From Ascaphus truei (taxonomy: Eukaryota; Chordata; Amphibia; Anura; Ascaphidae), in the NCBI GenBank assembly GCA_036426205.1, contig CM071569.1, forward strand, positions 5,148,876 to 5,212,875: DNA of 64,000 nt, read 5' to 3'. Of the stretch, positions 23,745 to 35,701 are shown piece by piece; the stretch's first letter is position 1, and every line of letters begins with the position of its first letter. The notes under the pieces were generated by a model, which ran no database searches, had not been told where the DNA came from, and saw nothing but the letters and a program-made list of their open reading frames with translations. Made by a program: the position numbers and the translations under genes.

Positions 23745-24180
23745 GAAGTTGCAGAAGAGACTCAGAACTTGGAAGTCCAGGCTGGCTGCTTGGTATGGCA
23801 GAACAAGAACTCTTGCAGTGTCTAAAGCCTCGGCCAAGCTCTTCGCTTGCGTGCTGAGGTGCGCTGAGGCGCAGGGAAAGCGGATGCTTGCCCTGCACGC
23901 CGTCAGGGGGCGGGCCGGGGGCGGCCCGAAGCTGGTTTGCCCTCATTGAGCGAACCGCTCACGTGACCGGCCCTGCGCTCCGGCAAGCGCGTGAATTTAA
24001 AAATCTGGTAAGACCTACTCTTCCGCGCACTTGCGGAAGCATAGGCGAGCCCCTACTAAAGCCGCTCTAATTGTGGCTCTAGGGGCTCAGTGCCAAGCAT
24101 GAGCGAGCGTCAGCTAGCTTCAGCGAGTAAGCGCTTACCATGGACGAGGCCTAAGTGTCAATAAAGAAGACGGGGCCTAA
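23745..24180. repeat. CpG-rich repeat-like block
   Basis: Contains GGGGGCGGGCCGGGGGCGGC and frequent CG dinucleotides around 23830-24130, and a short tandem near 24160 (GGGGCCTAAGTGTCA with GAGGCCTAAGTGTCA). Frames on both strands overlap and carry no domain. Either a GC-rich non-autonomous transposon or a small CpG island; I cannot decide. Confidence 0.35.
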
Positions 24181-25100
24181 GTGTCACTAAAGAAGAAGGT
24201 GGCAAGCGGGTGGTCAACAGCCCTGTGTCCAAACCATTGTCTGGTGGCTGCTCAACATCCTTGTGATGAATCCTATCTCCTGATTCTGTAGACTGGAATA
24301 GTCGAGCTATAGTTACAGTACTTACATAGGCTATGTAACAATGCACTAATGGAAGTGACATGCTGCTGTGCAGGGAGTTTTCCCCCGGGATGTCACAATA
24401 ATAATTAATTACAGAGACTCCTGCAATTTTGTCTAAAGCCTGCCGGCTGCAACACTAATGCTAAATACATAAGAAAAATTATTTGTAGCGCTAATCCATA
24501 GCAAATATCTACAAATAGCTGTCTTTGTAGCTGGCTATGTGTCTAAATAACACAAGTGGAAAATTAGCAATAGTGAAAAACAATTACTATGAAATATACA
24601 ACCAATTAATACAATCTAAATCTACATTACACCACTGGTGTAATAGTCTGATATGCTCTTCAAATGAGCAGAAACGTCTAATGTCCATATACTCCTAAGG
24701 AGTGTGCTACTCTGCAGCAATACTGGACAAACAATCAGACCCAACCGAGACTCACAACATATAATGAAGGACAAATACTATAATGGGGGGAGGAGATGGA
24801 AGGAAAAGGGAGACCAATGGTGTAATATGAAAAAATAAAATATACATTGGTAGCAAAAAAGGTATCTCACTCACAAACATACTTGAGTTAAAGGAAGGCA
24901 GTGAAGAGACTTGTGGAGTTGCGGGCCCTTCCTTTGGTGTTTCAGGTGATTGTGCTAGGCAGCAAACCCTGGCACTATAAACTGCAATTATTTCCTTGTG
25001 GTGTCTCTGCTTAGTCGTTTCTCTAGCTCACATCTGTTTACTCCGCCTCTTGCGGATAGGGGTATGTGGTGTGCATCAAACTTGTCCTGCGTTCAAGGCC

Positions 25101-25480
25101 TCAGTACCGCTCACCCATTCTATACGCTGCTCTTGTGGTCCCATGATTGCCTTACTCCAGTTCTCCAGAATCAATTCACCTGGACCAGCTTTCCAGCCAG
25201 CTCTCTGCAGCTTCCTTCTTTCCAACGCGTTTCACCAGTATGGCTGGCTTCATCAGGGAAAGTCTCTTTGATTAACAGCTCATATATTTATAGTCCCAGC
25301 AATCAGCAGTAACTCCTCCCCTCTGCTTTGCTTAACTATTAACCCCTATCATTGCCAAATAGCATGTAGACCACATCCTAAACCTATCCTACTTTATCAC
25401 TACCTGGCTTTATTTAGTAAATCAAGCTCTATAGGTCGTAATATTATATATAAAAAATATATAATCACAATATAACCATT
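25101..25480 (-). mobile_element. Penelope-like element terminal repeat (left arm, inverted)
   Basis: A 380-bp arm that is the inverted, clearly homologous counterpart of 28154-28533. The match runs from TCAGTACCGCTCACCC to the ATATAACCATT end, with only scattered substitutions and small indels. On the minus strand it carries CTATAAATATATGAGC (a TATA-like box), and about 30 bp later the structured motif at 25222-25256: CTGATGAAGCCAG, loop, CTGGTGAAACGCGTTGG. Penelope-like elements are known for such terminal repeats, in direct or inverted arrangement, carrying hammerhead ribozymes. Confidence 0.75.
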
Positions 25481-25839
25481 GCATAAATGTGTATATATAT
25501 ATATATATTCTAAAATATAACATGTACAAAATGTACCTATCCAGCTATCAATATATTCTCACTCTATACATTTCCTTTCAAAATATATAAAAAAATACAT
25601 ATAAAAGTATATAATTCTCTTATATATAGAAATAGTGCCATTTATTACAGAATTGTCAAATATTTCAGGACAAGTAAAGAAAATCCCTAAAACCACTGGA
25701 AAATATTGTTAAACTATCCAGTGCTGCAACAAATATTAATTCCAGATTCACAGGCGTTCTTCAGACGAGCAGCAAACCTATAACAGATTTGGGGCACTAC
25801 AGTACTGGGCAATATAACCAAAAATAAGTTGGGAAACTG

Positions 25840-26300
25840 CTTAGCAAAGGAGACAGGGTTTCATAAATGTAAAAACTGTTCATATGTAGGTTCAGATCTA
25901 ATGAAAAGAAGAAGTTTAAATGTAAAAATACACAGACCCCCTTTGGGATAAAGAAGTTTATTTTATGCACGAGTAAGTTTGATACCTATTTAGTGGAATG
26001 TCCATGTAGACATCACTTTACAGGCAGGAGGAGAAAAATGTTGAAAATAAGAATACAAGAACAATTAAAAAAAAAAAAAGGGTTAGAGGTATCATGGCAC
26101 TTCAAAGAAAAGCATAACCTGAACCCACAAAGATGCATTTGTATGGGGATTGATTCAGTGGATTTAAACTAGAGGGGTGGGGATAGATTAGAAATGTTGT
26201 CTCAGAAGGAAACTCAATGGATATATATACAATGAAAACGTTGGCCCTTTGAGGCATGGATATTGAAATTGACTTGGGTTGTTTTTTGTAAGATTCTCCT
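25840..26300 (+). pseudogene. Penelope-like element ORF remnant: GIY-YIG endonuclease end
   Basis: Translation of the plus strand gives recognisable pieces in shifting frames. There is a Cys-knuckle stretch GFHKCKNC at 25856-25879. A GIY-YIG core starts at 25984 (TYLVECPC, then HFTGRR, then LKIRIQEQLK). It is followed by VSWHFKEKHN and by RGGDRLEMLSQKETQWI at 26173-26223. Order and spacing match the C-terminal endonuclease of Penelope-like elements, which sits downstream of their reverse transcriptase. Stops after NVKIHRPPLG and after QWIYIQ, together with frame changes, show that it is dead. The reverse transcriptase itself is not recognisable. In an intact element this domain nicks target DNA. 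Confidence 0.8.
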
Positions 26301-26390
26301 AGTCTAGGCATTACATCCCCTATTTCTGAGTTGTGTATATATAGGAGAATTATATACCATTTTATATGTATTTGTACACACACATACATA

Positions 26391-27889
26391 CAGTGGTGAG
26401 AAAAAGTTGTTAACCCCTTAGGATTTTCACATATTTCATGTACTTCAAACCGAACATTTTATTAGATCTTAAACAAAGTCCTAATAATAAATTAAGGTAA
26501 CCTGGTCAAACAAATAACACAAAAACATGATTCTTTTTCAACATTTATTGATCCACAAATGATTCAACATTCAATATCCATGTGTGAAAAAGTATGTGAA
26601 CCTTTAGATTCAGTTCCTGGTGGCGCCCCCTTGAGTAGCAATGATTTCAACTAAGCAATTCCTGTTTTTGAGGAATTTTGCCTCGTTTCTCCTTACAGAA
26701 CAGCTTCAACTCGGTGACATTTGAGGGCTTCCTTGCATGGACAGCTCGCTTCAGGTCCTGACAACAGGTCATTCTAAAATGTTGAATTTCTTCTTCTGCA
26801 GCCATTCTTTTGTAGGATCATTGTCTTGCTGCATGACTAACTTTCACTTCGGCATTCAGCTCACAGACAGATCACCTGACATTCTCTTTTACAATCTTCT
26901 AATACAATGCAGAATTCATGGTTGTGTTAATGATGGCAAGCTGTTCAGGTCCCAAGGATGCAAAGCAGCCCCAAACCATCACACTCCCACCACCATGCTT
27001 GATGGTTGGGATGAGGTTCTTCTGTTCGAACGCAGTCTTTGGTTTTCACCAAACATAATGTTTTTCATTGAGGCTAAGCAGTGTTACATTTGACTTGTCT
27101 GTCCAGAGAACATTGTTCCAGAACTCTTGTGGATCATCTATGTGGTCTTTGGTGAACTGCAGATGGGCAGCAATTTCCTTTTTCGAGAGCAGTGGTTTCC
27201 TCATGGCTATCCATCCATGAACACCATTCTTGTTCAGTCTTTTTCTGATAGTTGAGTCGTGAACACTCACATTAACCAAGGCAAGAGTGGCCTGCAGATC
27301 CTTGGATGTTACTCTGGGGTTCTTCCTGAATGATTTGCTGGGATGTTCTTGGAGAGATTTTAATAGGATGACAGCTCCTGTGTCCTTGAACTTTCTCTAT
27401 TTGTAGAATATATGTCTGACAGTGGATTGGTGGAGCCCCAAATCCGTGTAAATAATTTTGCAACCCTTTCTAGACTGATGAGCATCAATAACTACTTTTT
27501 GCAGAGATTTCTTTTGATCGTGACAGGACGTGTTTCCACACACCTGTATCGTGAAGACCAAACTCCCAAAGCTTCTGATCTTTATATAGGGTAGGGCCTC
27601 CCAAACTCACACCTGAAGATCTATCTAATTATTTAAACACCTGGTTCTAATTATCTCTTTAAATTTAGCTAATAAAACCAGGGTTTACTTTTGCACATAC
27701 CCTGACTCTTAATTACTCATTGTTTGTCTAATTCGTATATAATTTTATATCAAAAGACATGGAATTGGTTAATATAACCGCTATTGGATATTTATGAAAA
27801 GACTGGTTTTGATTCAAGACGGTTATCATGGAAAACCTATAAACTTTTCGTAATTATTATTGAGGTTCAGAACCTTTTTCTCGCCACTG
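26391..27889 (-). mobile_element. Tc1-like DNA transposon, 1499 bp
   Basis: Left end CAGTGGTGAGAAAAAG at 26391 and the inverse of the right end, CAGTGGCGAGAAAAAG ending at 27889, differ at one position. TA duplications flank both sides (26389-26390 and 27890-27891). The length is typical for the family. The element is nested inside the Penelope-like element, between its endonuclease remnant and its right terminal repeat, so it inserted later. Confidence 0.93.
26650..27560 (-). pseudogene. Tc1-like transposase, degenerate
   Basis: The minus strand encodes a transposase broken by stops and frameshifts. Recognisable in order are a helix-turn-helix part (IYTDLGLHQSTVRHIFYKW), a second DNA-binding part (HDSTIRKRLNKNGVHG), the first catalytic Asp in NNVLWTDKSNV, the HGGGSVMVWGCF segment, and the second catalytic Asp in QQDNDP. 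The stretch that normally carries the third catalytic residue (the DLNPIENLW-type motif) is missing: sequence jumps from LQKKKFNILE to the LKRAVHARKPSN segment. In intact relatives the enzyme cuts and pastes the element at TA sites. This copy cannot be catalytically competent. Confidence 0.88.
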
Positions 27890-27904
27890 TATGTATGTAT
27901 TAAA

Positions 27905-28150
27905 TATTTTGAGGGGAAATGGAGGAGAGGGAACAGAGAGGGAGAGGAAGAGGGACAGGGAGACAGGCGAGGTGGGAGGGAGAGAGAGAGAGATAGGGGA
28001 TAGGCGAGATAGGAGAGAGAGAGTAGAGATGAGAGAGCGAGAGAGAGGAAGAGACACAAAGGGTTATATTGTGATTTTATATATATTATATATTAAATAC
28101 ATATAATATATATATATATATATAATATATATATATATATATTATACACA
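27905..28150. repeat. Purine-rich GAGA tract followed by (TA)n
   Basis: 27911-28056 is almost pure G/A on the plus strand with GAGAGAGAGA runs, then TATA-rich repeats at 28077-28145. GGTTATATTGTGATTTTATA occurs at about 28064 and again at 28157, a local duplication of the start of the right Penelope arm. Confidence 0.85.
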
Positions 28151-28153
28151 CAC

Positions 28154-28533
28154 AATGGTTATATTGTGATTTTATATATTTTTATATCATATTGTGTCCT
28201 ATAGAGCGTGATTTGGTAAATAAATCCAGGTACAGATAAAGTAGGATATGTTTTAAGTAGGATGTGGTCAACATGCTATTTGGCAATGATAGGGGTTAAT
28301 AGTGAAGCAAAGCAGAGGGGAGGAGTCACTGCTGATTGCTGGAACTATAATTATTTGAGCTTAATCAAAGAGACTTTCCCTGATGAAGCCAGTTATACTG
28401 GCGAAATGCGTTGGAAAGAAGGAAAAGGAAGAGAGATGGCTTGAAAGCTGGTCCAGGTGAATTGATTCTGGAGAGCTGGAGTAAGTCGATATGGACTGCA
28501 AGAGCAGCTTATAGAATGGGTGAGCGGTACTGA
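28154..28533 (+). mobile_element. Penelope-like element terminal repeat (right arm)
   Basis: The plus-strand counterpart of 25101-25480, of the same length. It lies downstream of the endonuclease remnant, as expected for a 3' terminal repeat. The structured motif is at 28380-28414: CTGATGA (hammerhead core-like), an AGCCAG/CTGGC stem with loop TTATA, then GAAATGCGTTGG. An extra A sits between CTGATGA and the stem, which departs from the standard hammerhead junction. Confidence 0.78.
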
Positions 28534-28539
28534 GTAGAA

Positions 28540-29030
28540 AAAAGAAAAAGACAGAGCACAACTCCTAATGTATTAAATATTATAATGTGCTATTTGGAAG
28601 CAGGTAAAAAACGCACGTACATCAATCTCAATTTTTCAGGCAATACATGTTAGGTACATGTTACTACATATGGCGCACAGCTGGACCTCCGCATCTGATT
28701 GCATCCATTGCGTTTTGTACCTCAGATCAGTGTGGATAGATATCCCGGTTGCAATCCCGCGGGTCCTGGGTCCTTATGATCCACACCCCTTGGTCCCTAT
28801 TACTGTGTCCATGGTCTTTTGGTGCTCCATGGAATTAACATGGGGCCATACAGAGAGACTCCAAACACTGGTTACGGTGCACGCCGAGAGTAGTAGCCTG
28901 GTCGATATATAAATGCACATTTTGTGAAGGCTTGTATTTTCTAGCGCTAACATTTTGACAAGCAAAAACTATTCAAATTAAATCTTAGTACTTAGGCCCA
29001 ATATTTTTTATTTGCATATCTCAGTGCAAA
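28540..29030. other. No gene seen
   Basis: An 84-codon frame at 28658-28912 lacks any domain I recognise. Confidence 0.45.
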
Positions 29031-29035
29031 CCGGG

Positions 29036-29712
29036 GCTAAGAATCAAAGTCTCCCGGCTGCAAAACGAGCGGAAAACTCAATAAAAAAAACAGCATTGAC
29101 CCCCCAGAATAGTAACAAATGCTTTTCCTGTTCTCTGGTATGGGCGGCGTCAGATGACGTCATGACACCATGCGATGTTGAGTTGCCATGGCAACGCATT
29201 GCCATTTGACCCCCCGGCGTCATTTCATGCTGCGTTGTGATGGCGACATGTCGCCGGAGAGCAGTTTAGAGAGAGTTAGGCAGCGCTTATAGTGATGGCG
29301 AGAGCGACGCGGCGTCGTGTAAAAACAAATGCATTGCCGACGTCGCATGCGCTTATAGTAAGCGCGGCGGCTTGGTCTCAATCGCTGGAAGTCATCTCAA
29401 TTTGATTTTTCCAGCAACCACAGCCTGACATCGCCGTCACGTCGCCGGCAGTATAAGCGCAGCCATACACAAGCCTCGTGCTACCCAGCCATTTAATTTA
29501 AATGTTGTGGGGAAGAGCGCTGGGCCTCTGTAAGCGCCGTCACCCTCAAAAAAAGGGGTGTATGTATCAAAGAAAAAGGGGTCTCATACTGGGACACACA
29601 ATCTGCATCATATACTGTGTGTCAAAGTACAACATCTTATTGAGATCAATGGGATAATTTGGTGCAGTTTATTTTGCCCCATAATTGCTCCACTTTTGCC
29701 TTGATACGGTGC
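29036..29712. mobile_element. TGTATCAAAG family sequences around a CpG-rich insert
   Basis: 29038-29110 resembles the left half of the family (AATCAAAGTCTCCCGGCTGC). 29564-29706 is a further copy (GTATGTATCAAAGAAAAAGG to TTTTGCCTTGATACGG). Between them lie a CpG-rich segment with the palindrome GTTGCCATGGCAAC at 29182-29195 and the separate element at 29279-29464. The nesting order is uncertain. Confidence 0.5.
29279..29464. mobile_element. Short CpG-rich MITE
   Basis: Inverted ends GGCAGCGCTTATAGTGATGG (left) and the complement of the right end, GGCTGCGCTTATACTGCCGG, match at 16 of 20. The core repeats GCTTATAGTAAGCGC. 186 bp, non-coding. Confidence 0.65.
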
Positions 29713-31290
29713 ATAACCTGTCCTAGTTGAGTCTTTGGTGGCATTACATATGAAAGCTGTGCTTGGTGACAGTTCCCATGGTAGACCTTGATACCGGTCG
29801 GGTAATTACGCTTTACTCTGTTTATAACCATGGGGAACATTCTCAGGATGGAGCATTTTCATGGGTCTCATGTAAAATACATTGCACTTGTACATTTAGC
29901 ATCATTTTATCACCGGAATTGACTAAAATTCCCACTGGCTCCTCGAAATTGCTTTGCACCTCTGCAGCTGTTCCGAATCTCCAGCGGTCCCAGGTGGACA
30001 GGTAGCCATCCGTCTCATTTCTTTGCCACATCTGCACAGGGTGATCCCATACACACGAGAGAAATGCCTTCCGGATGAAAACACAACCGCAGGCCAAAAA
30101 AAACATTCTCACAAATAAGTCATTGAGGAATAGCTAAAAGATGTAGCACTTGCATTTTTCATGCCCACCTAGCTTCCTCTCGATATTGAAATATAGCCCT
30201 GATAAGTGCATTCATATTTTTTTTAAAAGGAAACTGGAAATCAACAATTCACTTTTAGCAGAAGAAAAATAAAATGAAAAATGTATGTTTCTTATCTCCT
30301 ATGAAAACAGTATGGTATTTGCATATACTTCATAACCGGGGATGTGTGAGATGCATGAGTATAAATGCAAAATGTCTCTTGTACAGTCCTCTTATTCATT
30401 TTTCCATGGCAAATGTCCCATTTAATATCACTTCAATGCAAGTCCTCATACTCATACCTGTGATAAATTGAGCACAAGGGAACAAGCATCAGAATCAGAA
30501 TTTATACAAAGGGTTTAGATTTGTGGCAGTATGAGTTTCTGTCAGACACATTCCATGGAAGAACAGACTGAAATTCCCCTTCTAGGATAGGCAAAGTACC
30601 ACATTGTATAGGCTGCAGGGCTGGTGTTATTTATCACACAGAATCATTGTGAAGGGGAATGTGTCTTCTTTAACTACTCAGTTTGCCAGTCGCTGTGCAG
30701 ATCACACCCTGCTCACAGGCTTCTCTAAGCTCAGGCCATGCTTCTCCACTCCTCTAACAGACAGCCGCCGTATCACCGGAACCATATCTGGGCACCGGTA
30801 CTCCGGCTTTCCAAAACTTGTTTCATGTAAGGAAGCATGTTAATGAAATATTTTACATTTAAAGCAGATAATTAGTGGGGGGGAGGGGGGGTACCACTGG
30901 TGCAGTATGTAATACTACAAAATATATTTTTTATGTGTCAAACATCTGCTCATAGTTTGATACATAATATTGTATTATTCCTGCCAACTCCTCCTATTGA
31001 CACTAACTAGATACAGAGCTGACAGTTAATATAGATGCAATACAGTGACACTAACGCCCGTATTCAAGTGCCAGTGAGGGAGGATACTCCCTGGTCTGCT
31101 ATTAACTGCCATTGACTTGAATGACTGTTAACATCGCATCAGTATGAAACCCCCGCATCGCCACTTAGTGAATCTCTCCCTAAGAGCGTTTTTCAACATA
31201 GTCCAAATGTGATTGTCCGCTTCAGACTGTACTGAATAAGATACGATTCAATATGAATCTTCTCTTATTAGCCTTACAGAAGTATGTGTG
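29713..31290. other. No gene seen
   Basis: Several frames of 65-90 codons on both strands, none with a domain or plausible splice context. A G-run lies at 30876-30889. Confidence 0.45.
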
Positions 31291-31291
31291 C

Positions 31292-31442
31292 GTGTATATC
31301 TTTATTTATATAGCGCCATCCATGTACATAGCGCTTTACAGCAGTGACACACGCGACGCAATAGGAATAAGCGTTTCATACATAAAAGTAGACATCAGAA
31401 AAAAAGTCGCTCCCCTGAAGAGCTTACAATCTAAGTCCACAT
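31292..31442 (-). mobile_element. SINE/LINE 3' tail, antisense
   Basis: TATCTTTATTTATATAGCGCC at 31298 and GAAGAGCTTACAATCTAAG at about 31417 are the reverse complement of the tail in the 10982 SINE and the 17636 tail (GATTGTAAGCTC to GCGCTATATAAATAAAG). Confidence 0.7.
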
Positions 31443-32835
31443 TTGGCCAACAGGGGTACATTAGCAAAACTCAAAAACTGTTCAAACTCATTCTGTTACA
31501 TTCGAGCTGTGAATTGTTGAAGTTAAGTTAATAATTTCCGAGCTTTGTATAGAAATATTAAAACCTGCTCCAAACCACATTGCAATTGCACAAAATTATA
31601 TTTTATACAGCGGAGATCACACAACCATATGAAAATAACAAAGACAAACTTGTGCTTATTTGCATTGGTATATTTGGGGATTTGGGCAGTTTTTTTTAAA
31701 TGTAATTTGGAGGGGGGGGGGATGTTTCCTTTGGACCTTTGGAAAGGTTTCAAATGTTAAGTTTTTGGTTTCACATATGAGGGAAAAATCACCAAATTCA
31801 GTAGTGGATTATTCACACGTTATTACATACTGTAGATAATTGATGCTGTTCTCAGTTGACAGATTCGCACCAGGGGTTGGGTGGGCAAAAGCGTTTCCAC
31901 CCTCTGCTGTCCATAAACCCCTTCTAAACTTGACTTCCTATCTAGGGCAGATCAAACAACCCCCTTCCATCCACCTTCACATTTACCTATAGTATCCATA
32001 GGATCCGCTCTCAAATGAACCCTAACACTATTCAAATCACTGGAAAAGTTATACATTACTGCTTCACAGAAGGTCACTCTTCCTCTGAGATGCAACAGAA
32101 CACACCACTAGTATTGTGTTACTGACCTCTTGTACCATACTAACACTAACGTCCACATCTGGGACTGTATTGACTAATCCGACAGTCCAAAATAAAGTAC
32201 TTCTATCATAGGTAACTTCTACAGTAAAAATATTGACACCCCAAGGGCTGTGATACTCAGCTGCTTACTGTAGTTGGCAGAGATAGCTATAGGGTTTGTA
32301 ATAATTAGGCGACAATATCAGTAATGCACCAGAAGCACAGGGATAAAATGCAGCTTCGACAGAAAATCCTAGCTCTGAATGCCTGGGGCACGCTTACTGT
32401 ATAACTGGCCTGTAATTTTTCTCCCTTATCTTCTTTGATTAGAACAGCCCGGCATGGGAGCAAACTTAAAAACTCAGAAGAAAAAATACATAGGTCTGCA
32501 CATTCCGACTCGGCTCCGATGATGAAAGACAAATGAGAAGAAATCTAGGTTTCAGAAAGTGGGCCCATCTGTAAGAGATGCGTTCCTTCACAGGCTCCCT
32601 CCTTCAGATCAGCACTTTTTAATGGGCTGTCTCAGAAACGGGGCGTTTCCAGCCAGCCGAGCCATACAAAGGGGAATATGGTGACAGAGTCGTTTCTTTT
32701 GCTCCCATTCCCTGTATGAATCACTGTATTTTCCTTTTCAGTTCCCTATCTGACAGCCGTGACCCGTCATCCCAGTGCGTGTCGGTAATGAGAGTACTGC
32801 TTATTCCCTATTGAATTAGAGAATCAGACGAAGGG
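31443..32835. other. No gene seen
   Basis: No credible coding region. A G-run lies at 31711-31720. Confidence 0.45.
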
Positions 32836-32837
32836 GG

Positions 32838-33032
32838 TTATGTACTAAAAACCCACAGGCTGCCAAACTGAGGTAAAGTCAGCACAGAAAACGGCACCAG
32901 ATTTATCAAAGAAAAAGAATCTCATTGATAGCACTTGGAGTCTTTCCTTTGATAAGTCTGACATCATTCTTTTGCATTGGTCTTGCTGCCCTCAGATTGG
33001 CAACCACAAGGCTTTAGTAAATAACCCTCTAA
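32838..33032. mobile_element. Degenerate TGTATCAAAG-family MITE
   Basis: GGTTATGTACTAAAAACCC on the left versus GGCTTTAGTAAATAACCC on the right. The interior has TTTATCAAAGAAAAAGAATC and TTCCTTTGATAAGTC, the family's central inverted pair. Confidence 0.6.
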
Positions 33033-33317
33033 AATCCCATAACGGAAGTAATTTGACATTCCCAAAGGGGTCAACGTAAGATGTTACAAGAGGGTACGTT
33101 TCCTTTATTTACAAACCCAGGGTACCACACGCTTTGCTTTGGAAGAAAGGGAATATATTACAGACAGACTCCCCTCTCCCTGCTTTAATGCACGAGTGCG
33201 GAATAATCATTTATAAAATATGCTCCAAAGAGCTTTTCCTCAATATCGAATAAATCTAGAATTTGGGGTAATCGGTCACAGTGCCCCCGTTTCATTTTTT
33301 TGCGCAGCTACACGCAG

Positions 33318-33454
33318 GGGTGGCAAACACCAGTCCTCAAGTGCCACCTTTCATTATGACTGAGCCACTGATTGAGCCACCTGTGCTGAAGCAGGGATAT
33401 CCTGGAAACCTGACCTGTTGGTGGCCCTTGAGAACTGGCGTTGGCCCCTCGTGA
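33318..33454. mobile_element. Palindromic hAT-type MITE, copy C (shortened)
   Basis: CAGGGGTGGCAAACACCAGT at the left and GAACTGGCGTTGGCCCCT at the right. The interior GATTGAGCCACCTGTGCTGA and GACCTGTTGGTGGCCCTTGA matches copies D and E. The left inner arm is deleted. Confidence 0.8.
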
Positions 33455-34499
33455 ATCGCAACCTATCCAGAAATCTGACAAATAAAAGCAGATATCTCTA
33501 GAGTGCTACAGATGTTTCTGATTGCTCCCCCCGGCACACATGCAAACCACGTTTCACGTTAATCGTGTCATTTTAGAGTTTTTAGTGGACATCTTAGCAA
33601 AGAAGGTTTACAAGTACTTCGATTGGCTTGTTTTTTAACCCCTTCGCTGCCACGGGGCCATCACGGCATTCCAGAGGTAACCCATAAACACAGGAGTATC
33701 TTTATATATCCTATTATAAGTGATAACTCCTTTCACAGACACCCCAAATTACCCACCGATGCGACCGCAGGAAACTAATTGCCTACTATCACACACTGAC
33801 TCTACGAGATGCAAGTTCCCAATGACTCCCATGGGGTCAGGGGGGGGCCTAAAAATGTGCATCTTAAAGGCCAGCGGGGGGGAAAAAACACATTCATTTT
33901 CTTTTTCCTCAATCTTTCATGGCTCATTACTCAAGATCCTTACCCTTTTTACCCTTCGATGCTGATTGTTAGCCCCAAATACTTGGATTATTTTAATGCA
34001 AGAGGGGGGGAAGGACTATAAGAGAGTTTCAGGAGGTAATAAGGCACCTTTTATTATAACACAGCATCTAGAAACCTCTCCCCTAATTCAATCCATAAAT
34101 CAGGTATGCGCCAAGGTTTCAAATCAGGGAGATGAAGGGATTTGGATTTGGGGCAAAACATTTTTTTTTTAACTGTGAAGTACGGATATTTATCAGTTGA
34201 GGTCTTAGAGACCACTTAAAAATCAGTGGTACTGACTCCACATCAGTGAGACTCACAGAAAGTCAGGGAGAGTGGACACGCATTATAAATACTCACCAAT
34301 AAATTGCACAACATACTGAGGTTGATATTTACTAGATGCACGACGGATGAGGGAGTGTGTTCTAGACTAACCAGTGGTATTCGGCAGTTGCTTGAAGTTG
34401 TAAACTGCCAGGTAGCCAAGCTTGAGTAGGTGGGGAAGAAACGGGATAGGGAGGGGGAACCAAAAGGGGCTGATGGTGTGGTAAAACACAAACACCTTT

Positions 34500-34965
34500 A
34501 ATACACAAATATATTAAAAGCCCCCCTGAGGACGTGCTCACACTTTGTACTGCCACTCAGGACACATAAAGGTATCTTTACAGCAAAGTGCTGACCTTTG
34601 TGCGCTTTATCCATCCCTGACAGTCGCTGGCGATCCCCACATGCGGCCGCTGGGGTTCTCGCGCGGTTCGACTGGAGTCGGCGTCTGACGTCACGATCAA
34701 ACGGGAACGGATTTCCTCCTCTCCTCTTCCACTCAACGCGTTTCGCAAGATAGGGTTAACTTGCTCCGTCAGTTTATTTACTAAACAGGACCAAGAGACA
34801 TATACTTGATGTGTGGAGAAATACAGTAATGCAGAGTAAAAGGTACATATATAAGAGTGGCAATGCAGATCATCTTAAGGGGATAATGACTCATATAGCA
34901 GAGAGGAGAAAACTCCTGTAGCGCTGCCTCACAATGAATGTCTCACCCCTAAGGGGCTGAGCTTC
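34500..34965 (-). mobile_element. Probable terminal-repeat fragment with hairpin motif
   Basis: Minus-strand motif at 34734-34782: CTGACGGAGCAAG, loop, CTTGCGAAACGCGTTGAG, with a perfect GCAAG/CTTGC stem and palindromic ACGCGT. The flanks are non-coding. Assignment to a Penelope-like terminal repeat is by motif only. Confidence 0.45.
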
Positions 34966-35690
34966 ACTCTATAATTTTGACTTTTCCTCCCTGAGGCTCA
35001 GAGGGGGAGGGCACAGGATCTGCACCAATATTGGCTGCACACAGATTCCTGTGTCACCTTCACTCCCGTCACTCAGGGAGTAGGCATGAGGGGGTAAACC
35101 CCATAGGATAGCCTGCCACTGCCTGTAGCTACTAGGGCTTACGTGACAGAGATGCAGAAAGATAGCCTGGTCCAGCTATGGCTATACTCCCTTAATAAAA
35201 CTTTTTGGGAGAATCAGGGCAGCATAGGAAGGGAAGTACCTCATTCCTCTCTGGACTTGTGGGAACTGGCTAGAAGAAGTGTCAAGACTCAGAAATGTTG
35301 CCCCCTTATCTCAATACCCCCATAAGGTACCCAATGATATTACTATAGTACTGTACTATAGTGGACAACTGACCAAAAAGACTGGCCTAAAGATTATGTA
35401 ATAACTATTTATTTGGCTCAAAGAACAACGCAAAGTACAATACAATCTGCCTTGTGGATGAGTATCCCTTTGTCTTTTTACCTTTTATTACTGGAATTGT
35501 TGCTGTGCAAAAGGTTTTGTGATAGAAATCACTTACCACATCCAATGTCTGTATTTAAAAGCACTCTTTGAAATAAGATTCTCTATAACAGTAAATGGTT
35601 CTATTGTGGGTTCCTCATTGGAGCATGGGGACAACAAAACTTTTTTATAAACAAAAATACAACCACAGTTTGAACGAAAGTAATGTAAGG
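34966..35690. other. No gene seen
   Basis: Frames up to 83 codons without domains. Confidence 0.45.
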
Positions 35691-35701
35691 ATCCTCTAGA
35701 G

